From the NCBI GenBank assembly GCA_015501605.1, contig JADNRZ010000012.1:1612001-1676000 (forward strand): a stretch of 64,000 nucleotides of DNA, written 5' to 3'. The notes below the pieces were generated by a model. The model was given only the letters and a program-made list of their open reading frames with translations, ran no database searches and had not been told where the DNA came from. This document shows, piece after piece, positions 1 to 12,025 of this stretch; within the stretch, counting starts at the first letter, position 1, and every line of letters begins with the position of its first letter. This DNA comes from Panaeolus papilionaceus. Its lineage: Eukaryota > Basidiomycota > Agaricomycetes > Agaricales. The position numbers were made by a program, and so were the translations under genes.

Positions 1-1720
1 CGTAGCAGGTGGGGTCTACCGGAGGTACAGGTATAAGACGAATGACGAATACGCATCGCAGAATGGAAGAACGTTTGAGAGCGCGTTTGAGCATGGAGTA
101 GAGTGCGATGTGAGGTTGCAAGGTAATTCAACATAGTGCGACGATGTGCGAGGAGACGCCTGTGAGGGTTCAGCAATGGGTCAATCAGCAATCAATAAAA
201 AAGACATCAGCTACTAACCGAATGTGCACTCCATCGTCGCATTCCTCAATATCGCCAATTCACCCTCCAACCGCGCATATACCGACGACTTCTCTCAATT
301 GACAGGACCTAGCGAAGCGCGTTGAGGTGCGCGTTCGATATCCTATGATCACGTCTAACGCTTAGTATATTTATTTTTTCGTCGATCTATTGAGGTATAC
401 GTACCGGAGCACTCCAGGACTTATTCCATCTATTGTCGTGAATAGCCTCGTAAACGATTGAAAAGCTATGCGGGATCTTAACGGTCGGAAACGAGGAGTT
501 TCCTGGATGAGCATAATTAGCGACTTGAGGTCGGCGTAATGCGCATTCGAAAAGGACCTACCTTTACTTCCACCATGATCCCAGCTCTAATAAAACACGA
601 CCAGGGGGGATCAGCATCACGGTCTGTCTGTATGCGCAGAAGAATGTATAAAGAGTCGAGTTGGTGGGGAAATTTTGGATGGTCAAAGTTTGTGAGCATC
701 AGTGTTGCGGTGAAGGCGTCGTTGAGGATGATGAGATGAGAAGGGAAGGAAAAGAATGAGTTTATCGTTAGTAGATAAAGATGGAATAAGACCACACACC
801 AGGACGAGGTCAAGAAGTCCAAGACGCGATTGGAGCACATATTAGCGGCGGAATTCCTTGAGGGCGCACCTGAGATAGCTGATATGAGCGGATTGTAAGA
901 GCGGTGGCGACATAGTAGGCACGATCACATACCAGTACAAGCTAGCAATCGTAGCAAAAAACTGCGCGAGTAAAACTGGATGGAAAAGCAAAGGAGTGGG
1001 GATGATAAGCTCTGGGACGACAGGAAAACAGCAGACTGATAGAACGAGTAACATGACACGGAGATCCAAGTGGGTATGTTGATCGATATCAAAAGGATTC
1101 AGGAGAGAATGTCAGATCGCCCTATCAGGGAAAAGGTGTATTCATTTCAATGCTCGTGTCAGACACGACAGGCATACACGCGGCGTGTGTGAGAGCAGGA
1201 AAAGATTTGGCGTGCACACGTCGGTGGGGGACTGGATGATGGGAGAGACGCTGCCAGATAGGATTGAGTAGGAAGTACCAAGACGTCTCCTACGTGGTGT
1301 AAGATCAGCAACGCGAAACAAAAAGAAAAAATTGGGACTGACTGAGAGGATAAAGAGGCGACACAAGAACACGAGGCAGACGACGATGACGATGGAATCA
1401 GAGTGAATGGTTGAGCATTGAACGATATTTAATCGACAGAAGGGAGGATTTACAACTAGGTATGGACAGAGACGACTACATTATGGGTGAAACGAGGGCG
1501 ACAACGAACAGAAAGGATGCTTGGACATGCAACGTGCTCTGGTGGTGGTGGTTGAAAGGAAAGAACAGGTGGAGACACAGCCACCATGTCAGCAACGAAT
1601 CTAATCACCCCTGTTTCCCAGCTCTGTCTGACGATCCACGTAACCTGCTCTCACTTTGCAAACATCACGCTTCATCATGTCCCGCCAACCCATCTGCCGC
1701 CAACAATTGAAACTGCCAAA
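1..1720 (-). pseudogene. Gene X, subfamily A, copy 1 (cut by window edge)
   Basis: This is the first of about ten minus-strand copies of an unrecognised multi-exon gene. Only the upstream part is inside the window; the C-terminal exons would lie left of base 1. Minus-strand splicing signals are good: a donor GTAGGT follows the exon near 570-640, and a CGCTAAT branch with CATCCAG acceptor lies near 500. The exon at about 400-500 reads as a peptide containing FPTVKIPHSFSIVYEAIHDN, which recurs in other copies. The exon before it has indels relative to subfamily B. The first exon found in the copies at 12.0 and 25.4 kb is deleted here between about 1400 and 1470. I do not recognise the family. 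Confidence 0.5.
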
Positions 1721-1963
1721 CTCACCAAGCATCCCAAACGCGTTGTAGTTTGGGTCCAATAATGACATCACTGACTCAGGAAAGGCCGGGCGGCTGTGCC
1801 ATTCTTCCCCTTTCTCCTCGCCGTAATTACCTGTTGCTTGCGATGTCCCACCTCCTCTAGCTCTAGAGCTTAGGTGTTCATAACATATACTAATTCTAGA
1901 GGAATATACAGAGAAATATGAATGAAAGAACAGGGACTAGACACGGGAAATTGATGTAACGTC
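1721..1963 (+). other. Shared leader upstream of Rab-like copy 1
   Basis: This spacer lies between divergent gene X and the Rab-like gene. It is conserved at about 20.12-20.40 and 57.98-58.25 kb. In the 20.1-kb copy it holds an open plus-strand stretch starting MSPDLSTTANKLKLPN, which may be an N-terminal exon of the Rab-like gene. The frame is not kept in this copy. It may equally be a shared promoter and 5' UTR. Confidence 0.35.
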
Positions 1964-4205
1964 ATGCCGATCATCGAACTAGTTATCGTTGGAGCGTCAG
2001 AGACTATTTTTCACGTAGAGGTGAGCGCTTTAATGGACTTTCATGAACTCTGAATGTGAATATAACAGTGAAATCCCTTTGAACCTGGATCTATTACTTC
2101 CCTGCTACCCGAAATCTGAATATCATCCCATTTATCCACGGTGGACAACGTCCTGAACAACACCCTCGCCATGACTAAGACTACGACAACCCGATATCAA
2201 AAAAATAACAAACACTGGACATCTAGTTAGCATATCACTGGACACTTTTCAACAGGTTATCAACCTACAATTGACTTCATCACCAAAACAAGATTCGGTC
2301 TTCCGGATATGGCTGATGATTGTGTACTTCAGACCTACTCAAGATGCCTCTGCGCTTTACGCCTCTCTTTGTTTTCACTGACTCTCTGCTCACACACATG
2401 CAGTTGCCTCATAACCAAACCGCAGGACACTGCTGGTCAGAAACGCTTCTCATCCCTATCCACCGCGTCTTTCCGGGGCGCAGGCGCCCTTATACTTGTG
2501 TGTGATGCCAACACCACGTCCTCGCTGTACAAGCTCAGAAAATGGGGTGCCATTTCTGCGCTCATACTCCAGCAAGGCATGATTATAGTGCAAAATTCTG
2601 TGTGGTTGTGGTGGAGGGAGGAGCGGAGGGTCAGGATGAACGGGATCAGAATTCAGACCGAGTGAGCGGGGACGAAGCGATGAGGTGTTTGAGCGAGTTG
2701 GTGCCGCTTGATGATGAAGATGCGCAGTGGGAGGTGGGTGAGGAGGCTCAGGTGGAAGGAGAGTGTGAAGTGGACCTATCGTTGTCTCAGCATACCCTCA
2801 TGCCCGATCAAGGCTCTACAGGGACGACGGAGACAGCGCCAACGTCAAAAGCAGAAGTGCTAACGAAAAATAGGTCATTCACATTTCCGACTGGACTTTT
2901 CACGAGGGTTGGGCTCGTACATTCAACAACGACGTCTAGCGTCAACTAGCATCCAATTCAACGATACCCACCACGATGATACCCAGTTCATCTCAAACTG
3001 ACGTTCGACCTTCTCCGCCGACCCAAAATCCAACAGCATCATCACCCTCTCTCTCACCTTCACCTCTCAACACCTCCTTAAAGGTCTCACAGCACGCTCT
3101 GTCCATATCGAATCACGCCCGTTGTCTAGAGTGCGATCTCACCTGCATTCCCTCTTGCACTCCCAGTCATTTTATACGGGAACCTTTAATAGCGCACATT
3201 CAGGGTCGATTTCGGGCTTTAGCACGTATCATACCCCTGCTGCGAGCGTGGGGTCCTTTAGTTCTGAGGCGGGGTTGGGGCCAGTTAGGTGGAGTGAAGC
3301 TGGTGGTGTTGCGGGCTCGTCGAGGTATAGTGATGTGGGGACGGTGACGACGGAGGGCGGAGAGTGTATGACGCGCACATGGATATTTCTGCTTCTGGTT
3401 CCCGGCCGGTGTCTGTGAATGGGTTGGGGTTTGGGAGTAGGAGCGCGACTAGGAACTCGTTTGGGATCGTGAGAGGGACGAGAGGCTCGAGGAGCGTTTC
3501 CAGGCAGGTGTTGAGTATGGGCTTGAAGCAGGCAATGGGAGTGGGAGTGGTGAGCCGGGGTAAACGAGTTCGTTGGCTACACTTACAATTTTGACGGTTC
3601 ATGGGGAGGTGACGGGGTCTACGACGCCCTTCACAGGGATTTCATCGATAACGATGACAGCCACAACATTGACGAATTCAAAGAAGCATTCATATCGACA
3701 TCTACGCTCTTCACAACTTCCGCTGGCGATAACAACGACTGTGAGTGGGAGTAGTACCACTACGACGGCTCCGGCTCAGTCTTCTACGTCGGGGAGTACG
3801 AGTACGGGTGCGACGAGTGTGGATAATGATAAAGGTGATAAAGGTGAGAACCAGAACAAAAATATGGTGGAGAATGGGACAGGGAACGAGAGTGAGCGCT
3901 CGGGGAGTGCTATTACGATCACTCCTGTGAGATTGATCATGTTTGGATCGAGGAGCTCGTTGTCGCTGCCTTCGATGTCTGCGTCTCGTTCCGTTCATCC
4001 TCCTCCGTTCTCGTTGTCATCAAAACCTGCCCCCTCGGCGCATTCCAGGCTTGCATACCAAGCACTCAGGGGTTCCAACCTGTTCCTCACATCTGCGAAA
4101 ACGGGGTTTAATGTCGAAGAGATGTTTCAGTATGTTGCGAATACCCTTATCTGTGTGCAGGGTGTGCTTTATGATGCTACGATGATGCAGGAAGTTATTT
4201 ATTGA
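1964..4205 (+). pseudogene. Rab-like small GTPase, copy 1 (decayed)
   Basis: Scattered exons match a Rab/Ypt-type GTPase. At 2256 the switch I region reads YQPTIDFITKT. At about 2430 the G3 region reads DTAGQKRFSSLS, followed by RGAGALILVCD. Near 4075-4135 the C-terminal G5 region reads LFLTSAKTGFNVEEMFQYVA. The exon at 1964-2020 (MPIIELVIVGASETIFHVE) sits where the P-loop should be but lacks GKT. The G4 NKVD motif present in other copies is deleted here (about 2610). Between G4 and G5 there is a very long acidic then Ser/Thr-rich segment of several hundred residues in shifting frames, unlike ordinary Rabs of about 200 aa. The C-terminus shows no CC or CaaX prenylation motif. Loss of G1 and G4 and phase mismatches make this copy non-functional. 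Confidence 0.65.
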
Positions 4206-4489
4206 CGATTTACAAGAAATCTAATTGATTATAATTTAATCGCTGTATTCATTTCGAACCGGTGGTGATTTGTGTTTGAATTCATGATGTGTTCGTTGCA
4301 CCGAGAGGGAGAGTTTGGTTTTCAGCGTCAAAGCCGACATATTTCCTTCTGCATCTAATTGATGCGAGGACATATTCACGTTCGCGTTTCAAAGCGGAAT
4401 GGATTGGATTCACCATACAACATCGTCTGTATTATCGCCTCGTGCCCCCTAACGTTACAGCTCGTACCAAACACCACTGAACCCGTGTC

Positions 4490-7240
4490 CGTAGGTCCAT
4501 TTTTCAAAAGTACCTCCTTCTTGTAAGCCCCCTTCTATGTACTGTCTTTAACTTAGGTCGCGTAGATTCGTCGTTTTGGTGAGGGTGGGTGAGGGTGCCA
4601 AGGAGCAACGTGTATATTGCCGGAAAGAAGCCTGAAAGAGCTGAAAGTAGTAGTGAACCTCGTCATCTTCAAGGACAACAATGTGTAAGCGGAAAACCCA
4701 CGTATAAACAAGGTTGCGCAACTCCGAAAGTCGGCGATCGCGGTCTCAAGCGTTACAGAGGCGAGAGACGAGAGAACACGAGATGGCGGAGCTGGTAAAG
4801 GGCAAGTTGCGTCAGCATATGATAACAAGACAGCGTGCAGGGATATGTTTAGAAAACCTACCAAGCGCGAGATCTCGCTGTCCATCGTCACCCTTTGCAC
4901 CTTCTGTACATAGAGGTCATATATGCAGAGTTCGCCCCTGCATAGTATAGTCGTGAACAAACTGTGGGAGGAGGGTTGAAGCATGAAGTGGGAGGTAGAG
5001 CGACGGCATTTGAGTAGAGCGAACATGGCGTGATTGTATGATAGATGCTAACGTGACTAACGGGGGCGGAACTGTACGTAGCAGGTGGGGGATACTGGAT
5101 GCACAGGTATAACAGAAGTGGTGAATGCGCATCGCAGGAGGAAAGAGGGTTTTAGGGCGCATTTGAACACGGGTAGACTGGGATCTGAGGTTGGAAGATG
5201 AAAAGCCACACGAAGGGCTGCCTGGACAAGCATAATTAGCTACTTGAGCTCGATGTTATGAGCCCTTGTGAAAGGATGTACCTTTCCATCCACTATGCTC
5301 CTGGCTATAAACGACTCGACCAACAGGAAATCAGGATCACGCTCTATTTGTATGCGCAGGAGAATGTGTATAAAGAGTCGAGTTGGCAGAAAGACTTTGG
5401 GGGATCAAAGTCCGTGAACATGGATGGCGGGGCGAAGACGTTGTTGAGGGTGGTGAGATGAGAATGGACTCATACCCTCATCGCTCTTCTCAATACGGCC
5501 GATTCCCCTCCAACGTGGCGCATATACTCGCAAAGTATCAAGGTCGACGGCATATGGGGACCCAGTTAGCATGTCGACGGTCGTTAGATCGAGAGAGAGA
5601 GGCGCATGAGTAAACGATGACGATAAAAGAACAATATGGAGTGCAAAATGAAATCCCCAAAGTCAAAAGACGATCCAATTCGACTCGGGACAAGGCTAGG
5701 ATAAAGACAACATGGCATGTAGAGTACAAGAGGTGAAATGAGACGTGAATGAATCACCAGGAAAAGAGAACTGAACTGAGCTCGGGTCGCTCTGGTGGTG
5801 AGAGGGATATTAAGAAAGCAATGCGAGGCGTGGAAGCGACGATGCACGCGGTTGTTGAGGAGGGAAGTGCTGGTGAGAAAAAAAGAGATGTGATGGGGGC
5901 AAGGTGGGGCAAGGAGGGATGAAGAGAGTCTCATTGACGTCCATGCTCAGCACAGTCGTACATCACGAGAGCCACTGATTACACCAGGAGTGCCGAATAT
6001 GTGCAGACGAGTGAAAGAAGAGTGATGTATGAGGTTTGTCGGCGAGTGGATGAAGAGGATAATGAGAGCGTCGTGGGTGAATTGAGCGCTATGCATAGGC
6101 TGGGTGGAATTGATGATTAGGACAGTGAATGTAGCGTGGATGGATCGTCGCGCGTACACATGTTGACCACCTTCTATCCTGATATCACTCACATTGTTCC
6201 AACTCTATCTCGTTATCCCAGTCAACCATCGTCTCAGACTCCACCCCCATCCATCGTTACCCTCTGTATACCCTCCCCTTCGCTTCAACTCTTGGCGTCA
6301 TCTCATCATCCAAATTGCCGTCATAGTCGCTATCACTGGTCCAAACAGTCCTGAGGAACAATTCGACGCTTGTGTGATGCTGAGAGTATAGATACTGGGA
6401 TGCGAGCGCCAACGTCACGCTGTGAGTGAAAATATAGAAAATCTCAGACACAACACTCACCCAGACCATACAATATCCGCTTCCACACATACCTCGCTCA
6501 ACGAAGCCATAACGTCCTTTGCTTTCGTCCTCGTGTCCTATGAAGTATTGCTGGTTATGACGAGATAGAGGATACAGAAGTTTTTGGGACATCCAGCGTC
6601 GTAGGTAACAAAGGCAGTGGGGAGAGGGCAGTTCAACTCGTGCGGAGAGCGTGTCAGGTGGGACAGCGATGAACATCGACAAGACAGGTTGATATGGGAG
6701 TTGGGATAAGTTCCCTGTAATATGGTTGGCCACAGAATAAAAAAAAATAAAGAGCAAAACGAATCGGCGGTCATTGACAACACGAAAACGCAAGGCAAGG
6801 TTGAGGCGGCGCAAAAGTGACGATGGCTCGGACATCCCTAGCAAATAAATTCCAAAAAAAAGTGACCAAAATACTTGATTGTGAATGTGAATGAAGGACA
6901 CAAAGTAAGGAGGGAGGGTATTCACAGAGAAACTCAACGCTTGCTGTCGCTCAATCCCTGCACCCGTGAACCACCCACATCTGAGGCGCACCATTGGTGT
7001 TCAATTCCAGGAAAATATCACTTATTGATGGTTTAGAATTTGTCCAGGAAAAAAAAAGGACACTAGTGCGAGGGGACGATGAGGAATGTAAGGCAAGAAA
7101 GAGGACAATCCATGAGGCATGGTCACCACGCGAGTCGTGGTGGTGGTTGCGAAAGAAGCGACATTTGGCACAGCCACACCTCCCATCCTCCTCCTCACGG
7201 CGACTTTTCTCACTGTTCATTGCACGTCAATCGTGAATGT
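4490..7240 (-). pseudogene. Gene X, subfamily B, copy 1
   Basis: This is a diverged copy of gene X lying 3' of the Rab-like gene. On the minus strand, the exon around 4720-4800 reads PPSRVLSSLASVTLETAIAD and is flanked by clear introns: donor GTAGGT, with a GCTGACGC branch before TTTACCAG. The exon near 4900-5000 contains LLPQFVHDYTMQGRTLHI. An exon near 6490-6550 contains GHEDESKGRYGFVERG, matched by better-kept versions at 52.2 and 62.5 kb. The N-terminal part (6.9-7.2 kb) contains a Cys/His-rich stretch (CGCAKCRFFRNHHHD). Frames are interrupted in several exons. The function is unknown. The preceding 4206-4489 is shared 3' flank with no gene. Confidence 0.45.
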
Positions 7241-7842
7241 CACCTCACTGTCATCTCTCCGACACGAGTGTGTCCATTCTTCACATCCAATTCAATGTAT
7301 CGCTCGGAAATTGACAGTGATGTGAACCCATGACCTTCCTTTCAAGATATTGCTCATCCGATGAACAGCATGTCCTAACAAAGGTGCGCGATACATCTGC
7401 GCACCTGATGAGGGCATCGAAATACGCAACATTTAATAAAGGAATCTCCCTGTAAATAAATAAAAGCATTGAATGTATATCGAGGTCAGGCACTACAAAG
7501 GGAATCACAGAGGACACGGAGTGAGGGATGTAAATAGTGAAACAGTCTGGAACCGAAACTGAAACAAGCAATACCAAGGGGACGAAAATATGACTTGAAT
7601 GAAGGAGTGTTCATACTAGCGAGAAATCATATGCATAAGGAAGCATAAGAGAGAAAGGATTGAAGGGTGATATGAGAAACGAGGATGGAAGATGAGGGAA
7701 AGTGTCTAAAAAATGTCACGTATCCAGTAGCGGAGCTCCTGGATTCAGAGCGCTCCTCCCTCCGCTGATGAATGTCGTTACCAGACAGTGAATAAATTCA
7801 TTTTAATGGCAGACAAAACAGGTTTACAACTCACCAAAGTAC
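7241..7842. other. Shared 3' flank of AIG1-like gene 1
   Basis: No gene is visible here. The block starting at about 7325 (CCATGACCTTCCTTTCAAGA) recurs before each AIG1-like copy at 15.27, 40.10, 53.54 and 63.17 kb, so it marks the unit boundary between gene X-B and the AIG1-like gene. Confidence 0.6.
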
Positions 7843-9511
7843 TCATGCATCATGATGCTCACCAACAGCATCACCCCAACACTTCATCAACTGCATAATG
7901 CGAGCGAATCGCCCAGGAGTGTGCCGTACCGGGTTGGGTTGTTGCAGCTCTGCTCGAACATCTTCCTCAATGGATCGAGAGATGCCTGCAGTTGCAATAT
8001 CATGAGTTGGTAGGACATGTTTCTCTGAATCAGATGGAGGAACGAATAAAGTGACAACTCCAGGGACTGAAGCTGCATCTGGGACAGTCTCAATCTGGGT
8101 GACGAGAGGAGGAAGTGAAAGGGGGCTTGTTGACGATGCAAAATCAGGTGTGTTATTTGGCCTAACTTCCGGTTGACCATGTAACGCCGGTTCGGGGTCC
8201 TGGCATGGTACAAAAACTTGATTTTCGGATTGCTGAACATGTGTTGTGCCGTTGGCTTGCAGAGTAGTACCATGAGGTTCGGAATCGGGGGGAGGGGTGG
8301 CAAGAGGAGTGAGAGGGGGAGGCAGGAGTCCCGAACTGTCAAGCTCCTTTTGGAATCGAGCAAGGTCTGTCTCAGCTTCTTGAAGCCTTGGGCAAAGAGT
8401 TGAGAGAAGTAGCTGGTCACCCTGTGCTTTGGCATGGGCAAGCTCATCATGGAAGGTTAGGATATGGGATTGGAGATTCTGGATTCGATCTTGGAGGTCA
8501 GTGAGAAGGTTGGCTTCGAAAGGACTTCCTTTGATGTTGTCATCATGATCTTCAATGGAGAACTGATACCCAGTGATTGAGGCGAAAGCTGCATCTAGGA
8601 TTGACAGTGCAGATTCTTGTGTGTTGTGAAATTGCACCATTTGAGCACCTTCTTCAATAAAATCCTAAATAGATATGTGAGCTCCTCATTGAGGACAAAT
8701 GAATGAGAAAGTGATGACCGTCCATATATTGTTCTGGAGCTGCTGATAATTGTCTTCTGCACGCTTTGTTGCATGCTCACCCCAAATATTGTCCCACATT
8801 GTTGTTACTATTGTTACATTCTTTGCTGTTTTAACACCAGTCAGGGCATGGAAGGTCTTGAGTACCTGCTGCTGGGTGCCAGGCAGGCGAGTGCTTGAAA
8901 TTGGTGTCAAGTACAAAATGCGATTAAATAGACTAATAGAGTACGTATATCATTAGCAATGCAATGAAAATCAACAATGCCCATGCAACAGAACATTGAG
9001 CAGAAGAAGCTGGACTCACCGATTGTCTTTCAACCATTTCTGTAACATGGAGACAATGGCCATCTCCGATATTTTTGTGTCGGCGAAGCCAGGCGAGTCC
9101 ACGAGATAAAATGGATCATCATAAAGATCAGTGACATTGATCAATTTGTAGGTGGATATGGCCTGGGTACATCCATCGAGGCCGTTACTGGATATCATTG
9201 CGGAGAGCTTGAGGCCAAGGGCCTCAATAAACTAGACACAGAGAACGAAAGCAGAGCGAGTTAACATTCTGGCTATTATTTTCGGCATGCAATTTTATAT
9301 AGTAAATACACACAGAGCTTTTTCCCGCCCCCGTTGGACCCATAATCCTGGGTAAGAACATCATTAGAGCTATAGTGGAATATTTTCTACATTAAATAAC
9401 TGACAGTACAGCGCATTCGCGTCGTAGGATGTTTACTCTGTCTACTCGCTCAACAGAAACAGGCCCAGTGACTTTGATCTTCTTATATTCCATCTTCGAA
9501 GTAGTGGCCAT
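7843..9511 (-). CDS. AIG1-like P-loop GTPase, copy 1 (intact after splicing)
   Basis: The predicted exons are complement(7843..8664, 8719..8932, 9020..9231, 9314..9347, 9405..9511), giving 462 aa in one frame. The tiny fourth-from-3' exon (34 nt) encodes the Walker A/G1 motif IMGPTGAGKSS (about residues 37-47). G3 is LVDSPGFADT (D92) and G4 is VTTMWD (about 160-165). After the G domain comes a heptad-rich helix (LQDRIQNLQSHI... LHDELAHAKAQGDQLLL) of about 90 residues, a Pro-rich linker, and a conserved tail GRFARIMQLMKCWGDAVGEH. This architecture matches fungal proteins annotated as G-domain/AIG1-type P-loop NTPases; their cellular role is not established. The start ATG at 9511 is shared with copies 2 and 4. 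The stops at 8640-8700 lie in a 54-nt intron with a CTCAC branch and TTTAG acceptor. No targeting or membrane segment is seen. Confidence 0.8.
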
Positions 9512-9850
9512 TGCAATGCAGAATTGGGTAGCAAAAGAACGATACAGAGATGCTGGTCAAGCAGACGAAGTGCGCAAGTTGATGGCAGGAAGAAACAAGC
9601 GATGGGCGGCTGCGCCTGTCTTCGCAGAATTACCTCGTGCATTCCACCTGTTAATCAGTCGTGGGACGAGCACGGTGTCAATGTCAGAAATAGATCAGAT
9701 TTGATCAAATCCGACGTATTTCCTTCTCGTTTCTGTAGTTCTCATTGTCGACGTTCGGACTTCTTCACGTTCGCGTGTCAAAGCGGAATGGATTGGGTTC
9801 ATCATATAGCATTGTATCTAATTATTGCCTCGCGCCCGTTAATATTACTG

Positions 9851-12025
9851 CTAGCACCAAACGCTACTGAACCCGTGTCCGTCGCTCCATTGTTCAAAAA
9901 TTCCTTGCCCTTCTCGCAAGTTCCCTCTATGTACCGTTCGGCTTGGTACGCACGTTAGGTGGGGGTAGGTGAGGGTGCCAAGGAGTAAGGTGTATACTGG
10001 CGGAATAAAGCCTGAAAGAAATGAAAGTAATAGTGAGCGTTGTCATCATCAAACGAAACAACGCGTCACTGGAAAACCCACCTATGAACCAGATCGCGCA
10101 AATCAGAAAGGCAGCAATCGCGCTCTCAAGCTTTCCACAGGCGAGAGACGAGAGAACACGAAATGGTGAAGCTGGTGAAAGGGATGTGTCGTCAGTGCAT
10201 GATAATGAGACGGCGTGCACAGATATGTTTAGAAAACTCACCAAGCACCGGATCTAATCGTCCATCGCTACCCTTCGTACCTTCCATATAGACATCAGAA
10301 TTGCGGAGTTCGCAGCTGCATAGTATAATCGACGAACTGTGGGAGAAGGGTTGAACCATGAAGTGAGAGGTAAAGCGACGGCATTTGAGGAGAGCAAGCA
10401 TGGTGTGATTAAATATGATGGATGCTAACATGACCGATGGGGCGAAACTGTACGTTGCAGGTGGGGAATACCCGAGGTACAGGTATAAGACGAATGATGA
10501 ATGCGCATCAGGGAACGGAAGAGCGTTTGAGAGCGCGTTTGAGCACGGGGTAGAGCGGGATGTGAGGTTGAAAGGTAGTTCAGCGGTGCGACAATGAGCG
10601 AGGAGACGCCTGTGAAGGTTCAGCAATTCGTCAGTCAGCACCCCATGGAAAGGAGATGAACTACTAACCGAATATGCACTCTGTCGCCTCCTTCCTCATT
10701 ACCGCCGATTCACCCTCCAATCGCGCATATACCCTCGAATTCTCTCAATTGGCAGGACCTAGTAGGAGTGAGGTACGCGTCCGGTATGCTATGTCCCGTC
10801 TCACAATTAGTCTATTTTTTTTTGTCGATATGTTGAGGAATACATACCTGACTCCAGGACTTATTCCATCTAATGTCGTGAATAGCCTCGTAGACTCATT
10901 GAGAAGGTATGCGGGATCTTAATCGTCGAAAAGGAGAGATTCCATTAGTGGCTTGAGCTCAAAGTTCTGCGTCCTTGTAAAAATACGTACCTTTGCATCC
11001 ACTATGTTCCTGGTTCTAGACGGCTGGACCAAGGGGGAATCGGAATCACCATCTGTTTGTATTCGCAGCAGACTGGATAAAGTGTGGAGTTGGTGGCAAG
11101 ACTTCGGACGGTGAAAGTGTGTGGACATCGTTGGTGGGGCGAAGGCATCGTTGAGGGTGGTGAAATGAGAAGGGAAGGGAGGAAGTGACTTGATCGTCAG
11201 GAGATTAAGATTAAATGACAGTACACACATGGACGAGGTCAGTCACTCGAAGACGCCACTGGAGCATACCTTATCGGCGGAATTCCTTGCGGGCACACCT
11301 GAACTAGTGGACGTGAGTGGATTGAATGAGCCGTGGCGAAACCGTAGGCACAACCACATGCCAATACAAGCTAGCGATCGGAGCAAAATCGCGCAAGAAA
11401 ACTGGATGGAAAAGCCAAGACGTGGGGATGATAAGCTCTCGGACGACAGGAATACACCAGACGGATTGAACGAGTAACATGGCACGTAGATCCAAGTGGG
11501 TATGTTGTCCGATATCAAATGGATTCAGGAGAAAATGTGTCAGATCGTCGTATTAGGGGAAAGGTAAATTCATTTCTATGCTGGTGTCAGACACGACAGG
11601 CATACACGCGGCGTGTATGTGAGAGAGAATGGATTTAGCTAAAAAGCGTCGGGGGAGGACTTGATGATTGTGAGATGATGCCAGACGGGATTGGGGTGGA
11701 AGGATAGAGACACCCCCTACAACTTTGAGGGTTAGCGAGACAGGGCGCAGGAAGAGAGAATTTGGGACTAACGTCAATGATAGGCAGAGAACACTAGAAC
11801 ACGAGGCAAACAACAACGATGATGATGAGATTCAGAGCGAATAAATAGAAATCTGACCAAATAGCACGAACAGAAGGGATAAGGCGAGTCAGAAAAGCAA
11901 GGACGAAAAGGAATGCGCCCCCTCACCTTGAAACGTGCATCCCATGCGTCGACTCCCAGATCACCCGTGTCCCATGCCATCCTTACACATTGAAGCTGGT
12001 TTCTTGGAGTACCGTTGCTAGTCAA
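9851..12025 (-). pseudogene. Gene X, subfamily A, copy 2 (nearly full length)
   Basis: This copy retains both ends of gene X. The first exon at about 11,960-12,025 begins MTSNGTPRNQLQCVRMAWDT and ends at a GTGAGG donor. The last exon reads GFIPPVYTLLLGTLTYPH, then GIFEQWSDGHGF, and stops at 9851. Internal landmarks are SPLVQPSRTRNIVDAK (about 11,010), ESAVMRKEATECIFG (about 10,690) and SPFRVLSSLACGKLESAIAA (about 10,140). One exon (about 10,880-10,930) has a one-base insertion relative to the copies at 0.45 and 43.7 kb, so the frame breaks. No family is recognised. The protein would be soluble and contain no obvious membrane segment in this frame. Confidence 0.5.

Noticed and set aside
4589..4798. 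Plus-strand hydrophilic frames (MRVPRSNVYIAGKKPER...) repeated at 9,969, 17,959, 50,345 and 55,846
   Set aside because: They are antisense to exons of gene X. The minus strand has donor, branch point (CTGAC) and acceptor sites in register, whereas the plus strand lacks splice signals.
8640..8718. In-frame stops in AIG1-like copies 1, 3 and 4 suggesting pseudogenes
   Set aside because: They fall in a 54-nt intron with GT donor, CTCAC branch and TTTAG acceptor; splicing keeps the frame in copies 1 and 4.
10415..10597. Plus-strand frame VAGGEYPRYRYKTNDECASG repeated across units
   Set aside because: It is tempting because it is charged and conserved, but it is antisense to a gene X exon with better splice context and is interrupted in several units.
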